Source: Nocardioides eburneiflavus
GTDB taxonomy: Bacteria > Actinomycetota > Actinomycetes > Propionibacteriales > Nocardioidaceae
Length of the DNA: 64,000 nucleotides
Direction: 5' to 3'
NCBI RefSeq assembly: GCF_004785795.1
Contig: NZ_SRRO01000001.1
Coordinates: forward strand, 4,030,001 to 4,094,000
Below the pieces are notes generated by a model. The model ran no database searches. It saw only the letters and a list, made by a program, of their open reading frames with translations, and was not told where the DNA came from. The translations under genes and the position numbers were made by a program. How positions within the stretch are numbered: position 1 is the first letter of the stretch; every line of letters begins with the position of its first letter. Below are positions 52,490-64,000 of this stretch, piece after piece.

Positions 52490-53329
52490 TCAGCGCGACG
52501 AACCTGCCCGGCTGCAGCCGTCCTCGCGTTCGGCGGAGGCACTCGCGGAGTCGTAGGCGTCGAGCTCCCGCACCCCGCTCTGCCAGCTGTCCAGCCACAT
52601 CTCCGTCGCCTGCTCGGGGGTCATCTGCCCGAGCCTCAGCATGTCCATGTGGTGGATGTGCTCCTCCCACGTCGACACGGACACCCGGGCCGACTGCACC
52701 GCCCGTACGGCCGCCTGCACCTCGCGGGCGCACCCCGGGAGTGCCCGGGCACCGGGCGCCAGCAGGGCGGGACCGGGGCAGTCGACGCCCACGGCACGGA
52801 GCGCGCCGAACGAGTCCCCGAAGTCACGCACCCGACGCTGGGCGCCCAGCCGCGTGCTCTCCCAGAACTCCGTCGCCTGCTGCAGGGTGATCTCACCGAC
52901 GACCAGCTTGTTCATGGCACCCACGTGCACCGCCCACTGGTCGAGCGCGGGCTGCGCTGCGTCCAGGGTCTCCTCCAGGGCGCGCTGCGCGCGCACGCAG
53001 CGACCGAGCCGTGTGGGCCGACCCGGCGCCAGGTCCGAGGGCAGCGTCGACGTCGCGCCGGCGCCCACCGAACCCGCCGTCGAGGCCTGGCCGCTCGCGT
53101 CGCGGGCATCGTCGTCGCGTCCGAGGACGGCCCACGCCACCACCAGCACCAGGAGGGTGACGAGACCGAGCAGGCCCGCGGCGACGAGGGGCCCGACAGC
53201 GGGAGCGTCGTCGGCGTAGGTCTCGTCGTCTCCCTCGTCGTACGTCCCTGCGTCCAGCTGGTCGTCGTCGTGCTGGTCGTCGTCGTGTTGGTCGTCGTGC
53301 TGCTGGTCGTCGTGCTGCTGGTCGGTCAT
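52490..53329 (-). CDS. Membrane-anchored hypothetical protein with His/Asp-rich N-terminus
   Basis: A 279-aa protein. Residues 1-30 are a QHDDDQHDD-type repeat, followed by an acidic stretch, one transmembrane helix (LVAAGLLGLVTLLVLVVAWA, about 48-67) and a mostly helical extracellular domain. That domain has two related halves with E-x-x-x-QATE(F/M)W motifs (EITLQQATEFWEST and QMTPEQATEMWLDS) and cysteines. The His/Asp repeats could bind divalent metals. No family recognised. Confidence 0.75.
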   Translation of the reverse strand: MTDQQHDDQQHDDQHDDDQHDDDQLDAGTYDEGDDETYADDAPAVGPLVAAGLLGLVTLLVLVVAWAVLGRDDDARDASGQASTAGSVGAGATSTLPSDLAPGRPTRLGRCVRAQRALEETLDAAQPALDQWAVHVGAMNKLVVGEITLQQATEFWESTRLGAQRRVRDFGDSFGALRAVGVDCPGPALLAPGARALPGCAREVQAAVRAVQSARVSVSTWEEHIHHMDMLRLGQMTPEQATEMWLDSWQSGVRELDAYDSASASAEREDGCSRAGSSR

Positions 53330-53445
53330 CCTGCACCCCCGGAGAGTCGCCGCCTGCCTCGCACGCTACGTCCGGTTCTTTACCTTCTCGGCCCCAAAAT
53401 CGATGACGTTCAGGGTGAAGTCACCGCCCCTAGGGGTGGACTGCC

Positions 53446-56070
53446 CTACGCGCCGCCCAGCCGCCTCATCGCAACCGTCGCGAGCACCAGCTCGCCTGCC
53501 GCGTCGGTGGCGTCGCAGTCCACGACGCCCTCGACGACCCAGTCGTGGTGCCCCTCGGGGTCGTGGATCGTCTGGCGTACGTCGCGCACGCGTGCGGTGG
53601 TGCCCTCGTCGGCGCCCACCGGCTCGCCCGTGCGCTCCTCCCCCACCAGCAGCAGGTCCGGCCCACGGGCGTCGCCGTCGGTCAACACCCGGTCGTGCTC
53701 GGCGTAGTAGTCCTCCAGCGCGGCGTCCCAGGCCGAGCGGCCGACGACGACCTGGCGCGGCGGATCGGTGCGGTCGGCGGCGTTGCGCTCGAGGCGTACG
53801 AGCGTGTCGAGGTCGTCGCGGGCGACCGCGTCGACCCGTGCCCACATGGCGTTGCGCAGCATCACCCGGAACGGTCGTTCCTGCCGTGACAGCGCACGCG
53901 GCGGAGGTGGCGGCTCGTGGTGCGCGACGGCACTGGAGACGTGGTCGGGGTCGGACAGTGCCTCCCACTCGTCGAGCAGCGACGAGTCGGTCTGCCGCAC
54001 CGTCTCCCCCAGCCACTCGATGACGTCCTCGACCTCGGGGGCACGGTGGACCTCGGGCACGGTCTGCCGAAGGGTCCGGTACGCGTCGGTGAGGTAGCGC
54101 AGCACGAGCCCCTCGGACCGGGCGAGCTGGTAGCGGCCGGCGAAGTCGGTGAAGCCCATCCCGTTCTCCCACATCTCCCGCACGACCGACTTCGGTCCGA
54201 GCGCGTCGTCGGGCAGCCAGGGGTGGGTCTGGCGATAGGTCTCGTACAGCGCCTCCAGGAGCTCGCGCAGGGGCTGGGGCCAGGTGATCTCCTCGAGCAG
54301 CGCCATCCGCTCGTCGTACTCGAGGCCGTCGGCCTTCATCTGGCCGATCGCGTCGCCGCGTGCGGCGTGCTGCTGGGCCATCAGGATCTGGCGGGGCGCC
54401 TCGAGGACCGCCTCGACCACGGACACGACGTCGAGGCCGTAGGTCTCCTCCTCGGGGTCGAGCACGTCGAAGGCGGCGAGCGCGAAGTGGGCCAGTGGCT
54501 GGTTGAGCGCGAAGTCGTCGGGCAGGTCGACGGTGAGCACGAAGCGACGGCCGTGCTCGTCGGGCTCGCCGAGGCGGGTGACGATGCCCGTACGCACGAG
54601 TGAGCGCCCCAGCCGCAGGGCGCGACGCGCGAGCCGGAGCTGGGCGCGACGCTCCTCGTGGTTGTCGGTGACCAGGCGGCGCATCACCGCGAACGCGTCC
54701 TCCTCGCGGGAGATCACGTTGATCAGCATCGCGTTGTCGACCTTCATCCGGCTGCTCAGCCGCTCCGGCACCCCCGCCACCAGCTTGTCGAAGGTCTGCT
54801 CGGTCCACACGACCGTGCCCTCGGGCGGCTTCTTCAGCTGCGCCTTCGACTTCTTCTTGCCGGCCGCGACCCGCGCGGCGGACTTGGCCTTGGCCTGCTC
54901 GTTCTCGATGACGAAGTCCGGCGCCTGCACGACGACGTACCCGGCCGTGTCGTAGCCCGCGCGCCCGGCCCGCCCGGCGATCTGCTGGAACTCGCGGGTG
55001 CGGAGCACCCGCTGCCGGTTGCCGTCGAACTTCGCGAGCCCGGAGAACAGCACGGTGCGGATCGGCACGTTGATGCCCACGCCGAGGGTGTCGGTGCCGC
55101 AGATCACGCGCAGCAGCCCGGCCTGGGCGAGGGTCTCGACCAGCCGCCGGTACTTGGGCAGCATCCCCGCGTGGTGGACGCCGATGCCGCTGCGGACCAG
55201 TCGCGACAACGTCTTGCCGAAGCCGGCACCGAACCGGAAGGCGCCGATCCGGTCGGCGATCGCGTCCTTGTCGACCTTCAGCCCCCCTCCCGCCGAGCCC
55301 AGGCGTGACTTGAGCAGATTGGTCGCGTGCTCGACGGCGGCAGCCTGCGTGAAGTGGACGACGTAGACCGGGTCCTGGCCCGTCGTCACGAGCTCCTCGA
55401 GCGTGTCGTCCAGCGGCTCCATCGACCAGCGGAAGCTGAGGGGTACGGGGCGCTCCGCGTCGTCGACGACCGCGGTGTCCCGGCCGGTGCGCCGCCGGAG
55501 GTCCTCGACGAAGAAGGACACGTCGCCCAGCGTCGCCGACATCAGCACGAACTGGGCGTCGACGAGCTCCAGCAGCGGCACCTGCCAGGCCCAGCCCCGG
55601 TCGTGCTCGGAGTAGAAGTGGAACTCGTCCATCACCACCAGCCCGACGTCCGCCGACCGGCCCTCGCGCAGCGCGATGTTGGCCAGCACCTCGGCGGTGC
55701 AGCAGATGATCGGGGCGTCCGGGTTCACCGCCGCGTCACCGGTCAGCATGCCGACGTTGTCGGCGCCGAAGACCTCGATGAGCGCGAAGAACTTCTCGCT
55801 GACCAGGGCCTTGATGGGTGCGGTGTAGAAGCTGACCTTGTCCTGGGCGAGCGCCGCGACGTGCGCGCCGATGGCGACCAGCGACTTCCCCGAGCCGGTT
55901 GGCGTGGCGAGGATGACGTGGTTGCCACCGAGCAGCTCGATGACGGCCTCGTCCTGGTGCGGGTAGAGCGCGAGGCCCTGGTCCGACACCCACGCGGCGA
56001 ACGCGTCGTAGACCGCGTCAGGGTCGGCGCCGGTCGGGACCCGGGTGTCGAGGCGTGCAGGGTCCGGCAT
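53446..56070 (-). CDS. DEAD/DEAH-box helicase with DUF3516 C-terminal domain
   Basis: An 874-aa superfamily 2 helicase of the Ski2-like kind found in Actinobacteria. Motif I is ATPTGSGKSL, motif II VVMDEFHFYS, motif III LMSATLG and motif VI QQIAGRAGRAGYDT. The region after residue 480 matches the DUF3516 type (REEDAFAVMRRLVTDNHEER and following). The ATG at 56070 begins MPDPARLDTRVPTG; the longer open frame upstream is not coding. It probably unwinds structured RNA or DNA; its cellular role is not established. Confidence 0.9.
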   Translation of the reverse strand: MPDPARLDTRVPTGADPDAVYDAFAAWVSDQGLALYPHQDEAVIELLGGNHVILATPTGSGKSLVAIGAHVAALAQDKVSFYTAPIKALVSEKFFALIEVFGADNVGMLTGDAAVNPDAPIICCTAEVLANIALREGRSADVGLVVMDEFHFYSEHDRGWAWQVPLLELVDAQFVLMSATLGDVSFFVEDLRRRTGRDTAVVDDAERPVPLSFRWSMEPLDDTLEELVTTGQDPVYVVHFTQAAAVEHATNLLKSRLGSAGGGLKVDKDAIADRIGAFRFGAGFGKTLSRLVRSGIGVHHAGMLPKYRRLVETLAQAGLLRVICGTDTLGVGINVPIRTVLFSGLAKFDGNRQRVLRTREFQQIAGRAGRAGYDTAGYVVVQAPDFVIENEQAKAKSAARVAAGKKKSKAQLKKPPEGTVVWTEQTFDKLVAGVPERLSSRMKVDNAMLINVISREEDAFAVMRRLVTDNHEERRAQLRLARRALRLGRSLVRTGIVTRLGEPDEHGRRFVLTVDLPDDFALNQPLAHFALAAFDVLDPEEETYGLDVVSVVEAVLEAPRQILMAQQHAARGDAIGQMKADGLEYDERMALLEEITWPQPLRELLEALYETYRQTHPWLPDDALGPKSVVREMWENGMGFTDFAGRYQLARSEGLVLRYLTDAYRTLRQTVPEVHRAPEVEDVIEWLGETVRQTDSSLLDEWEALSDPDHVSSAVAHHEPPPPPRALSRQERPFRVMLRNAMWARVDAVARDDLDTLVRLERNAADRTDPPRQVVVGRSAWDAALEDYYAEHDRVLTDGDARGPDLLLVGEERTGEPVGADEGTTARVRDVRQTIHDPEGHHDWVVEGVVDCDATDAAGELVLATVAMRRLGGA

Positions 56071-56129
56071 GGGTCGATCCAACCACCCTGACGCCGCGGA
56101 CGCGCAGGTGGCGGCCGCAACGGGTGCGG

Positions 56130-57062
56130 TCAGTCCCGGGCGCGGGGGTGCGCGGTCGCGAACACCTCGCGCAGGTTGTCGACCGTGACGAGCGTGTAGA
56201 CCTGCGTCGTCGTCACGGAGGCATGGCCGAGCAGCTCCTGCACCACGCGTACGTCTGCCCCGCCGTCGAGCAGGTGGGTCGCGAACGAGTGCCGCAGCGT
56301 GTGCGGCGACACCGACGCCGTCACGCCGGCGCTGTCGGCCGCCTTGACCAGGACCGCCCATGCGCTCTGCCGCGACAGCCGTCCGCCGCGGGAGTTGAGG
56401 AACATCGCCGGCCCGCCGCGCCCCGCACCGACCAGCTCGGGGCGCCCGCGGGTGAGGTAGGCGGCCACGGCGTCGCGGGCGTAGCCGCCGACGGGCACCA
56501 GCCGCTCCTTGCCGCCCTTGCCGCGCAGCAGCACGGTGCCGTCGACCTGGTCGATGTCGTCGACGTCGAGGCCCACGGCCTCTGAGATGCGCGCCCCGGT
56601 GCCGTAGAGCAGCTCGAGCAGTGCCCGGTCGCGCAGCGCGAGCACCGTGTCCGGCGCTCCCGCGGCCTCGAGGATCGCTTCCACGTCGGACAGCGGCAGC
56701 GCCTTGGGCAGCCGCTTGGCCGGTGTGGGCGGCTTGACCGCCGCCGCCGGGTCGGCCTGTGCCAGGCCGTCCGAGACCGCGAACCTGTGGAACCCCCGCA
56801 CCGCCACGACGGTGCGCGCCGCGGACGTCGCGCTGAGCGGCGGGTGCGTCGCGCTCCCTTCCCGCAGGCTCACCAGGAACGCGGCCACCGTCGCCTCGGT
56901 GACCGCGTCCAGCTCCTCGATCCCCTGGCCCGCCAGGAACTCGTCGTAGCGACGCAGGTCGCGGGTGTAGGAGCTGAGCGTGTTCGCCGCGAGTCCGCGC
57001 TCGACCGCGAGGTGGTCGAGATAGGTGCGGACGGCACGGCGCAGGCTCACCCCCTGGCTCAC
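56130..57062 (-). CDS. xerD: Site-specific tyrosine recombinase XerD
   Basis: A 310-aa chromosome-dimer resolvase. The SAM-like N-domain is [20 protein letters not shown] and [16 protein letters not shown]. The catalytic residues are Arg in [15 protein letters not shown], Lys in [36 protein letters not shown] and Tyr in [11 protein letters not shown]. It works with XerC at dif sites. Its place between parA and pyrG is conserved in Actinobacteria and it is not part of the mobile elements. Confidence 0.95.
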   Translation of the reverse strand: MSQGVSLRRAVRTYLDHLAVERGLAANTLSSYTRDLRRYDEFLAGQGIEELDAVTEATVAAFLVSLREGSATHPPLSATSAARTVVAVRGFHRFAVSDGLAQADPAAAVKPPTPAKRLPKALPLSDVEAILEAAGAPDTVLALRDRALLELLYGTGARISEAVGLDVDDIDQVDGTVLLRGKGGKERLVPVGGYARDAVAAYLTRGRPELVGAGRGGPAMFLNSRGGRLSRQSAWAVLVKAADSAGVTASVSPHTLRHSFATHLLDGGADVRVVQELLGHASVTTTQVYTLVTVDNLREVFATAHPRARD

Positions 57063-57079
57063 GCTCGTCCCACCCGGTC

Positions 57080-58195
57080 TCAGCCGAGGACGCTGTCGAG
57101 ATCCACCGACTCGATGCCCACGGCCACGCCGACAGGGGCGTTGGTGAGCTGGCCGGCGTGGGTGTTGAGGCCGAGGGCGAGGCTGCGGTCGTCGCGCAGG
57201 GCCTGCTGCCAGCCCTTGTCGGCCAGCGCGACCGCGTAGGGCAGCGTGGCGTTGGTCAGGGCGTACGTCGAGGTGTTGGGCACCGCGCCGGGCATGTTGG
57301 CCACGCAGTAGAAGACCGAGTCGTGGACCTCGTAGGTCGGGTCGTCGTGGGTGGTGGCGTGGGAGTCCTCGAAGCAGCCGCCCTGGTCGATGGCGATGTC
57401 GACGAGCACCGAGCCAGGCTTCATCCGCGAGACCAGGTCGTTGCTGACCAGCTTGGGTGCCGCCGCGCCGGGGATCAGCACGGCGCCGATGACCATGTCG
57501 GCCTCCATCACCTGCTGCTCGATGGCGAGCTTGGACGAGGCGAGGCCGTGGACGCGGTTGTTGTAGCGCCAGAACGACATCCGCAGCTTGTCGAGGTCGG
57601 TGTCGAGCAGCGTCACGTCGGCGCCCATGCCGAGCGCGATGTTGGCGGCGTTCTGTCCCGAGACGCCGGCACCGATGATGACCACCTTGGCGTTGGCCAC
57701 ACCGCCGACACCGCCCATGAGGACACCGCGGCCGCCGTTGGCCTTCATCAGGGAGTACGCCCCGACCTGCGGCGCGAGGCAGCCGGCGACCTCGGACATC
57801 GGGTAGAGCAGGGGCAGCCCGCCGGAGGGCAGCTGCACCGTCTCGTACGCGATCGCGGTGACCTTGCGGTCCATCAGCTCCTCGGTGAGGGGCTTGTCGG
57901 CGGCGAGGTGGAGGTAGGTGAAGAGGGTCTGACCCTCTCGCATCCGGTGGTACTCCTCGGCGACGGGCTCCTTGACCTTGAGGACCATGTCGGCCTCACC
58001 CCACACGTCGTCGGCCGTGTCCAGCATCGTCGCGCCCGCAGCGAGGAACTGCTCGTCGGGGATCTGCGAGCCCTCGCCCGCGGACTTCTCGACCACGACC
58101 TCGTGGCCGTGCTGGACCAGCTCGTGCACGCCGATGGGCGTCAGGGCCACGCGGTACTCGCGGTTCTTGACTTCCTTGGGTACGCCGACCTTCAT
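57080..58195 (-). CDS. ald: Alanine dehydrogenase
   Basis: A 371-aa NAD-dependent enzyme interconverting L-alanine and pyruvate plus ammonia. It starts [20 protein letters not shown]. It has the substrate-site parts [13 protein letters not shown] and TYLHLAADK, the NAD site [20 protein letters not shown] and the C-terminal [15 protein letters not shown] end. GAGGAG precedes the ATG with good spacing. Full length, and apparently its own transcription unit. Confidence 0.96.
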   Translation of the reverse strand: MKVGVPKEVKNREYRVALTPIGVHELVQHGHEVVVEKSAGEGSQIPDEQFLAAGATMLDTADDVWGEADMVLKVKEPVAEEYHRMREGQTLFTYLHLAADKPLTEELMDRKVTAIAYETVQLPSGGLPLLYPMSEVAGCLAPQVGAYSLMKANGGRGVLMGGVGGVANAKVVIIGAGVSGQNAANIALGMGADVTLLDTDLDKLRMSFWRYNNRVHGLASSKLAIEQQVMEADMVIGAVLIPGAAAPKLVSNDLVSRMKPGSVLVDIAIDQGGCFEDSHATTHDDPTYEVHDSVFYCVANMPGAVPNTSTYALTNATLPYAVALADKGWQQALRDDRSLALGLNTHAGQLTNAPVGVAVGIESVDLDSVLG

Positions 58196-58273
58196 GCCTT
58201 GCTCCTCAGGGGTCCGGGAGCCACCACGGTGTGGCTCGCCTCACAGCGGGAGCGAGACTACTCCCGGGACGCC

Positions 58274-58918
58274 TCATGGGGCCTCGAGGGCCCCCCGCTG
58301 CTTGAGCACCGCGTAGGCGAGCACCGCCTGGACCAGCGGACCCTGCCGGACCCGCCCCTCGAGCACCGCGTCCAGCAGGTCGGCCATGGGCACCCAGAAG
58401 CGCTCCATCTCCGCCTCCTCGTGCCGCAGGTCGAAGTCCCCGCGCGACGCGTGGGTGAGTCCGCGGGCGAGCAGGATCTCGTGCACCTCGTCGCTGATGC
58501 CCGCGCTCCCGTACGTGCTGAGCAACGGGCGCCACTCGCGCGCCTCCAGCTCGACCTCCTCGCGCAGCTCGCGCCGGGCGGTCTCGACCGCGGGCTCGTC
58601 CCCCGCGTCGCGCAGGCCGGCCGGCAGCTCGACGAACTCGTACCCGCTCGTGTGGCGGTACTGACGCAGGCACATCACCCGCTCGTCGTCGTCCACGGCG
58701 AGCACGACCACGGCGCCCGGGTGCTCGAGGCTGATCCGGGTGAACTCCTCCGGATGTCCCGGCCGGGTGATCCGGTCCTCGCGCAGCGCGACCACCCAGT
58801 CGTCACGGTGCAGGTCCCGGCTGGCCACGACCGGCCACGACATCGGCCGGTCGGCGAGCGGCTCGGCAGGAGATCCTCCTGCCTCCCCGGGGTGCGGCGC
58901 AGCGTCGTCGTCAGGCAT
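58274..58918 (-). CDS. NUDIX hydrolase, ADP-ribose pyrophosphatase-like
   Basis: A 214-aa protein. The Nudix box is GDEPAVETARRELREEVELE, in which the usual Gly after REUxEE is Glu. It is preceded by LRQYRHTSGYEFVELPAGL, the mark of ADP-ribose pyrophosphatases. It is the homologue of the NUDIX gene that follows pyrG in many Actinobacteria (Rv1700 position). The first 25 residues are a disordered extension. Confidence 0.9.
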   Translation of the reverse strand: MPDDDAAPHPGEAGGSPAEPLADRPMSWPVVASRDLHRDDWVVALREDRITRPGHPEEFTRISLEHPGAVVVLAVDDDERVMCLRQYRHTSGYEFVELPAGLRDAGDEPAVETARRELREEVELEAREWRPLLSTYGSAGISDEVHEILLARGLTHASRGDFDLRHEEAEMERFWVPMADLLDAVLEGRVRQGPLVQAVLAYAVLKQRGALEAP

Positions 58919-58963
58919 GCCCAGACGCTAGCGCGGCTGGACAGGTTGAGTACCGTCGGGCCC

Positions 58964-61411
58964 ATGACGTTGTCGAGCCTCACCAAGTCCGAAGCAGCGA
59001 TCCGCTCCGACCTCCTCGAGGTGCAGCGCTACGACATCGCCGTGGACATGACGGGCCTGCTGGAGGGCGAGCTCTTCTCCTCCGTCAGCACCATCAGCTT
59101 CACCTGCTCCGAGCCCGGCGCCACGACGTTCGTGGACGTCGCCATGGAGGTGCGGAGGGCGACCCTCAACGGCGAGGAGATCGACGTCGCGCTGGCCGCC
59201 GACGGGCGGCTCCCCCTGCCCGCGCTGGCGGCAGACAACGTCCTCGTCGTCGAGGCCGACACCACCAACACCGGTCGCGGCGAGGGCATCCTGCGCACCG
59301 TCGACCCCACGGACAAGCTCGTCTACGTCTGGACCAGCCTCGAGCCCGACGAGGCCCGCCGCGTCTGGGCCTGCTTCGACCAGCCAGACCTCAAGGCGCC
59401 GCACCGCTTCGTCGTGACGGCTCCGTCGTCGTGGGTGGTGACCTCCAACGGCGCCCCGGAGTCGGTCGTCGACGCCGAGACCGAGGACGCGAGGACCTGG
59501 TCCTTCCCCGACACCCCTCGCCTCTCGACCTATGTCGTCGTGGTCAACGCCGGCCCGTTCCACGAGGTACGCCGCCGGCACGACGGCTACGACCTCGGCT
59601 TCTACTGCCGGCAGTCACTCGTGCCCGTCCTCGAGCGCGACCTCGAGGAGATGGTCACCCTCACCCGGCAGGGCCTGGCGTTCTTCGGCGAGAAGTTCGG
59701 CTACCCCTTCCCGCAGGAGCGCTACGACCAGGTCTTCGTGCCCAACCTCGGCGGCGCCATGGAGAACTGGGGCTGCGTCACCTACGGCGACGGCCAGCTC
59801 TTCCGTACGCCCCCGACCCACGCGCAGCGCGCCGTCCGCGCGGAGTTCATCTTCCACGAGATGGCGCACATGTGGTTCGGCGACCTCGTGACGATGCAGT
59901 GGTGGGACGACCTCTGGCTCAACGAGGCCTTCGCGTCCTGGGCGGCCAACTGGGGCATGGCCGGCGCCAGCGAGTTCACCGACCAGTGGGCGACCTTCCT
60001 GGCGGTCTCGAAGCGCACCGCCTACGAGATGGACATGAGCCCGGCCCGCCACCCGATCCGCAGCGACGTCCCGGACGTCTCGGCCGCCATGTCCAACTTC
60101 GACGCGATCACCTACGTCAAGGGCCAGAGCGTCCTCCACCAGCTCGTCGCGTTCATCGGCGAGGACGCGTTCGTGGAGGGGCTGCGCGACTACTTCGCGC
60201 GCTACGCCTTCACCAACACGCGGCTCGACGACCTCATGGACTGCTACGCACGCGCCTCCGGCCGCGACCTGTCGGCCTGGACCAAGGCCTGGCTCGACGA
60301 GGCGGGGACCGACGTCATCTCGCTGGTCGACGACGAGCTCGTGGTCGAGACGACCGACGACCAGGAGCCGCGGCCGCACCGGCTCGACATCGCCGTCTTC
60401 GACACCTCCGGCGACGACCTGGTGCCGGTGGGACGCTCCTCCCACGAGGTCGACGGGCGGCGCACGCCGGTCGAGCTGCCCGCCGGCGACCTGCGACTCG
60501 TCAACGCCGGCGACTACACCTTCGCCGCGGTCAAGCCCGACCGCGTGTCGCTCGCCCGCATGCTGGAGCGGATCCAGCAGCTCGACGACCCGCTCGACCG
60601 GGCCCTGGTGGCCGCCACCGCGGGACAGCTGCTGCTGCTCGGCGACGTCGCGCCCCGGGACGTGTCGGCCGCGCTGAACCGCGCCCTGTCGTCCGAGACC
60701 AGCCCCGCCCTCATCGAGCCGTTGCTCGCCCAGGCCCTGCAGGTGGCCGACCGGTGGGCACCTGCCTCGGAGTCGCCCGACCTCCTGCGCGGGCTCGCCG
60801 ACGCCGCGGCCGGCCTCGTCGACCTGCCCGACGCCCGCCAGGCCGCGCTCCGTACGCTCGCCGCGTCCGCGTCCACCGACGCCCACTGGGCGACCCTGGA
60901 GGCGGCCGCCGAGGACGCGACCGACCTCGACCTCGCGTGGCGGATGACCGTGCGCCGCTCCGAGCTCGGCGACTACGACGAGGACCGGGTCGCCCGGCTC
61001 CTCAAGTCCGACCCCGACCCCGACGCCGGGATGCGCCGCCTCGCGGTGCTCGCCGCCCACCCGAGCCGCGAGGCCAAGGAGGAGGTGTGGCGTGCCTTCT
61101 TCGTCGACTACGCCGTGCCCGCCAGCAGGGAGACCCTTGTCCTCGGTTCCACGTTCTGGCGTCCCGGCCAGGCCGAGCTGCTGGCCCCGTTCACGCACCG
61201 CTACCTCGAGGAGCTCCACACCCTCAAGGGCGGCCTGCTCAACCAGGGCCTCACCATCCGCGCGATGTACCCCCTCGGCGCCGGCGACGCGGAGTTCCTC
61301 GCCGCCGCCGAGGCCGCCGCCGACGACACGAGCCTGATGGCGTACGCCCGCAACCAGCTCCGCTCGAACTCGTTCGTCCTCGGCCGGATCCTCCGGGCGC
61401 GACAGCTCTAG
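58964..61411 (+). CDS. pepN: Aminopeptidase N (M1 family metallopeptidase)
   Basis: An 815-aa zinc aminopeptidase. The exopeptidase motif GAMENWG is at about residue 265. The zinc site is HEMAHMWFGDLV...WWDDLWLNEAF (HExxH-18-E), followed by the ERAP1-like C-terminal helical domain. The ATG at 58964 begins MTLSSLTKSEAAIRSDLL. The frame is open far upstream, but that part is antisense to ald and NUDIX. It removes N-terminal residues from peptides in the cytoplasm. It is the only plus-strand gene in this block. Confidence 0.95.
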   Translation: MTLSSLTKSEAAIRSDLLEVQRYDIAVDMTGLLEGELFSSVSTISFTCSEPGATTFVDVAMEVRRATLNGEEIDVALAADGRLPLPALAADNVLVVEADTTNTGRGEGILRTVDPTDKLVYVWTSLEPDEARRVWACFDQPDLKAPHRFVVTAPSSWVVTSNGAPESVVDAETEDARTWSFPDTPRLSTYVVVVNAGPFHEVRRRHDGYDLGFYCRQSLVPVLERDLEEMVTLTRQGLAFFGEKFGYPFPQERYDQVFVPNLGGAMENWGCVTYGDGQLFRTPPTHAQRAVRAEFIFHEMAHMWFGDLVTMQWWDDLWLNEAFASWAANWGMAGASEFTDQWATFLAVSKRTAYEMDMSPARHPIRSDVPDVSAAMSNFDAITYVKGQSVLHQLVAFIGEDAFVEGLRDYFARYAFTNTRLDDLMDCYARASGRDLSAWTKAWLDEAGTDVISLVDDELVVETTDDQEPRPHRLDIAVFDTSGDDLVPVGRSSHEVDGRRTPVELPAGDLRLVNAGDYTFAAVKPDRVSLARMLERIQQLDDPLDRALVAATAGQLLLLGDVAPRDVSAALNRALSSETSPALIEPLLAQALQVADRWAPASESPDLLRGLADAAAGLVDLPDARQAALRTLAASASTDAHWATLEAAAEDATDLDLAWRMTVRRSELGDYDEDRVARLLKSDPDPDAGMRRLAVLAAHPSREAKEEVWRAFFVDYAVPASRETLVLGSTFWRPGQAELLAPFTHRYLEELHTLKGGLLNQGLTIRAMYPLGAGDAEFLAAAEAAADDTSLMAYARNQLRSNSFVLGRILRARQL

Positions 61412-61425
61412 CCCGCCACCACCCG

Positions 61426-64000
<2,575 letters not shown>

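Noticed and set aside
56130..57062. XerD as a third mobile-element integrase
   Set aside because: Its motifs, length and position between parA and pyrG are those of the housekeeping XerD.
57158..58963. Open frame extending pepN 600 codons upstream
   Set aside because: Antisense to ald and the NUDIX gene, with His/Val/Gly-rich shadow composition; PepN similarity begins at 58964.

Overview
The window is high-GC DNA from an actinobacterium, most likely a Nocardioides-like member of the Propionibacteriales. The clearest evidence is the right third (about 43.4-64 kb). There the order mctB - pyrG - NUDIX - xerD - parA - scpA - scpB - rluB - cmk - der reproduces a conserved actinobacterial block (compare Rv1698-Rv1713 of M. 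tuberculosis). In this genome pepN, ald, a DUF3516-type helicase, tyrA, aroH and plsC are interleaved with it. GTG starts, strong SD sequences and ATGA overlaps are common throughout.

Layout. (1) 1-8.97 kb, minus strand: one tightly packed catabolic operon. In transcription order it encodes a nitrilase/amidase, a DUF2848 protein, an HpaB-type flavin-dependent hydroxylase, a cupin, a flavin reductase, and a five-gene Liv-type ABC importer (binding lipoprotein, LivH, LivM, LivG, LivF; livF runs off the left edge). An AraC-family regulator lies upstream. Together they look like uptake plus oxidative breakdown of one unidentified small molecule. (2) 9-13.5 kb: the tail of a broken SMR efflux gene, a NarL/LuxR-type two-component system, and a divergent pair encoding a secreted SMP-30-like beta-propeller and an ankyrin-repeat lipoprotein. 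(3) 13.8-31.5 kb: an accessory, island-like stretch. It holds a large MobF relaxase without a transfer apparatus, a long gene-poor segment with a strong nested hairpin, a GGGLSTYT-repeat protein directly upstream of an OLD-family ATPase-Toprim gene, a DUF4365-like nuclease candidate, an HNH endonuclease, several small unknown proteins, an IS256-family insertion sequence, a DUF4193 protein, a DUF4236 protein, a secreted Excalibur-SNase nuclease and a HTH protein. (4) 31.7-39.7 kb: a second catabolic operon (BCCT transporter, aldehyde dehydrogenase, 576-aa unknown, M19 dipeptidase-like protein, 263-aa unknown, RidA) divergent from a LysR regulator. (5) 39.8-43.3 kb: two back-to-back integrase-excisionase modules with a tRNA 3'-end fragment between them, then an intact tRNA-Pro(GGG). 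(6) 43.4-64 kb: housekeeping genes.

The most promising unexplained system is the pair at 18.66-21.04 kb: a small protein built almost entirely from an octapeptide repeat (encoded by a near-perfect 48-bp DNA repeat) followed 27 bp later by an OLD-type ATPase/Toprim protein. It sits among nuclease candidates and mobility genes, which fits an anti-phage or plasmid-exclusion role; that role is inference. Functions below come from reading the sequence without database searches.
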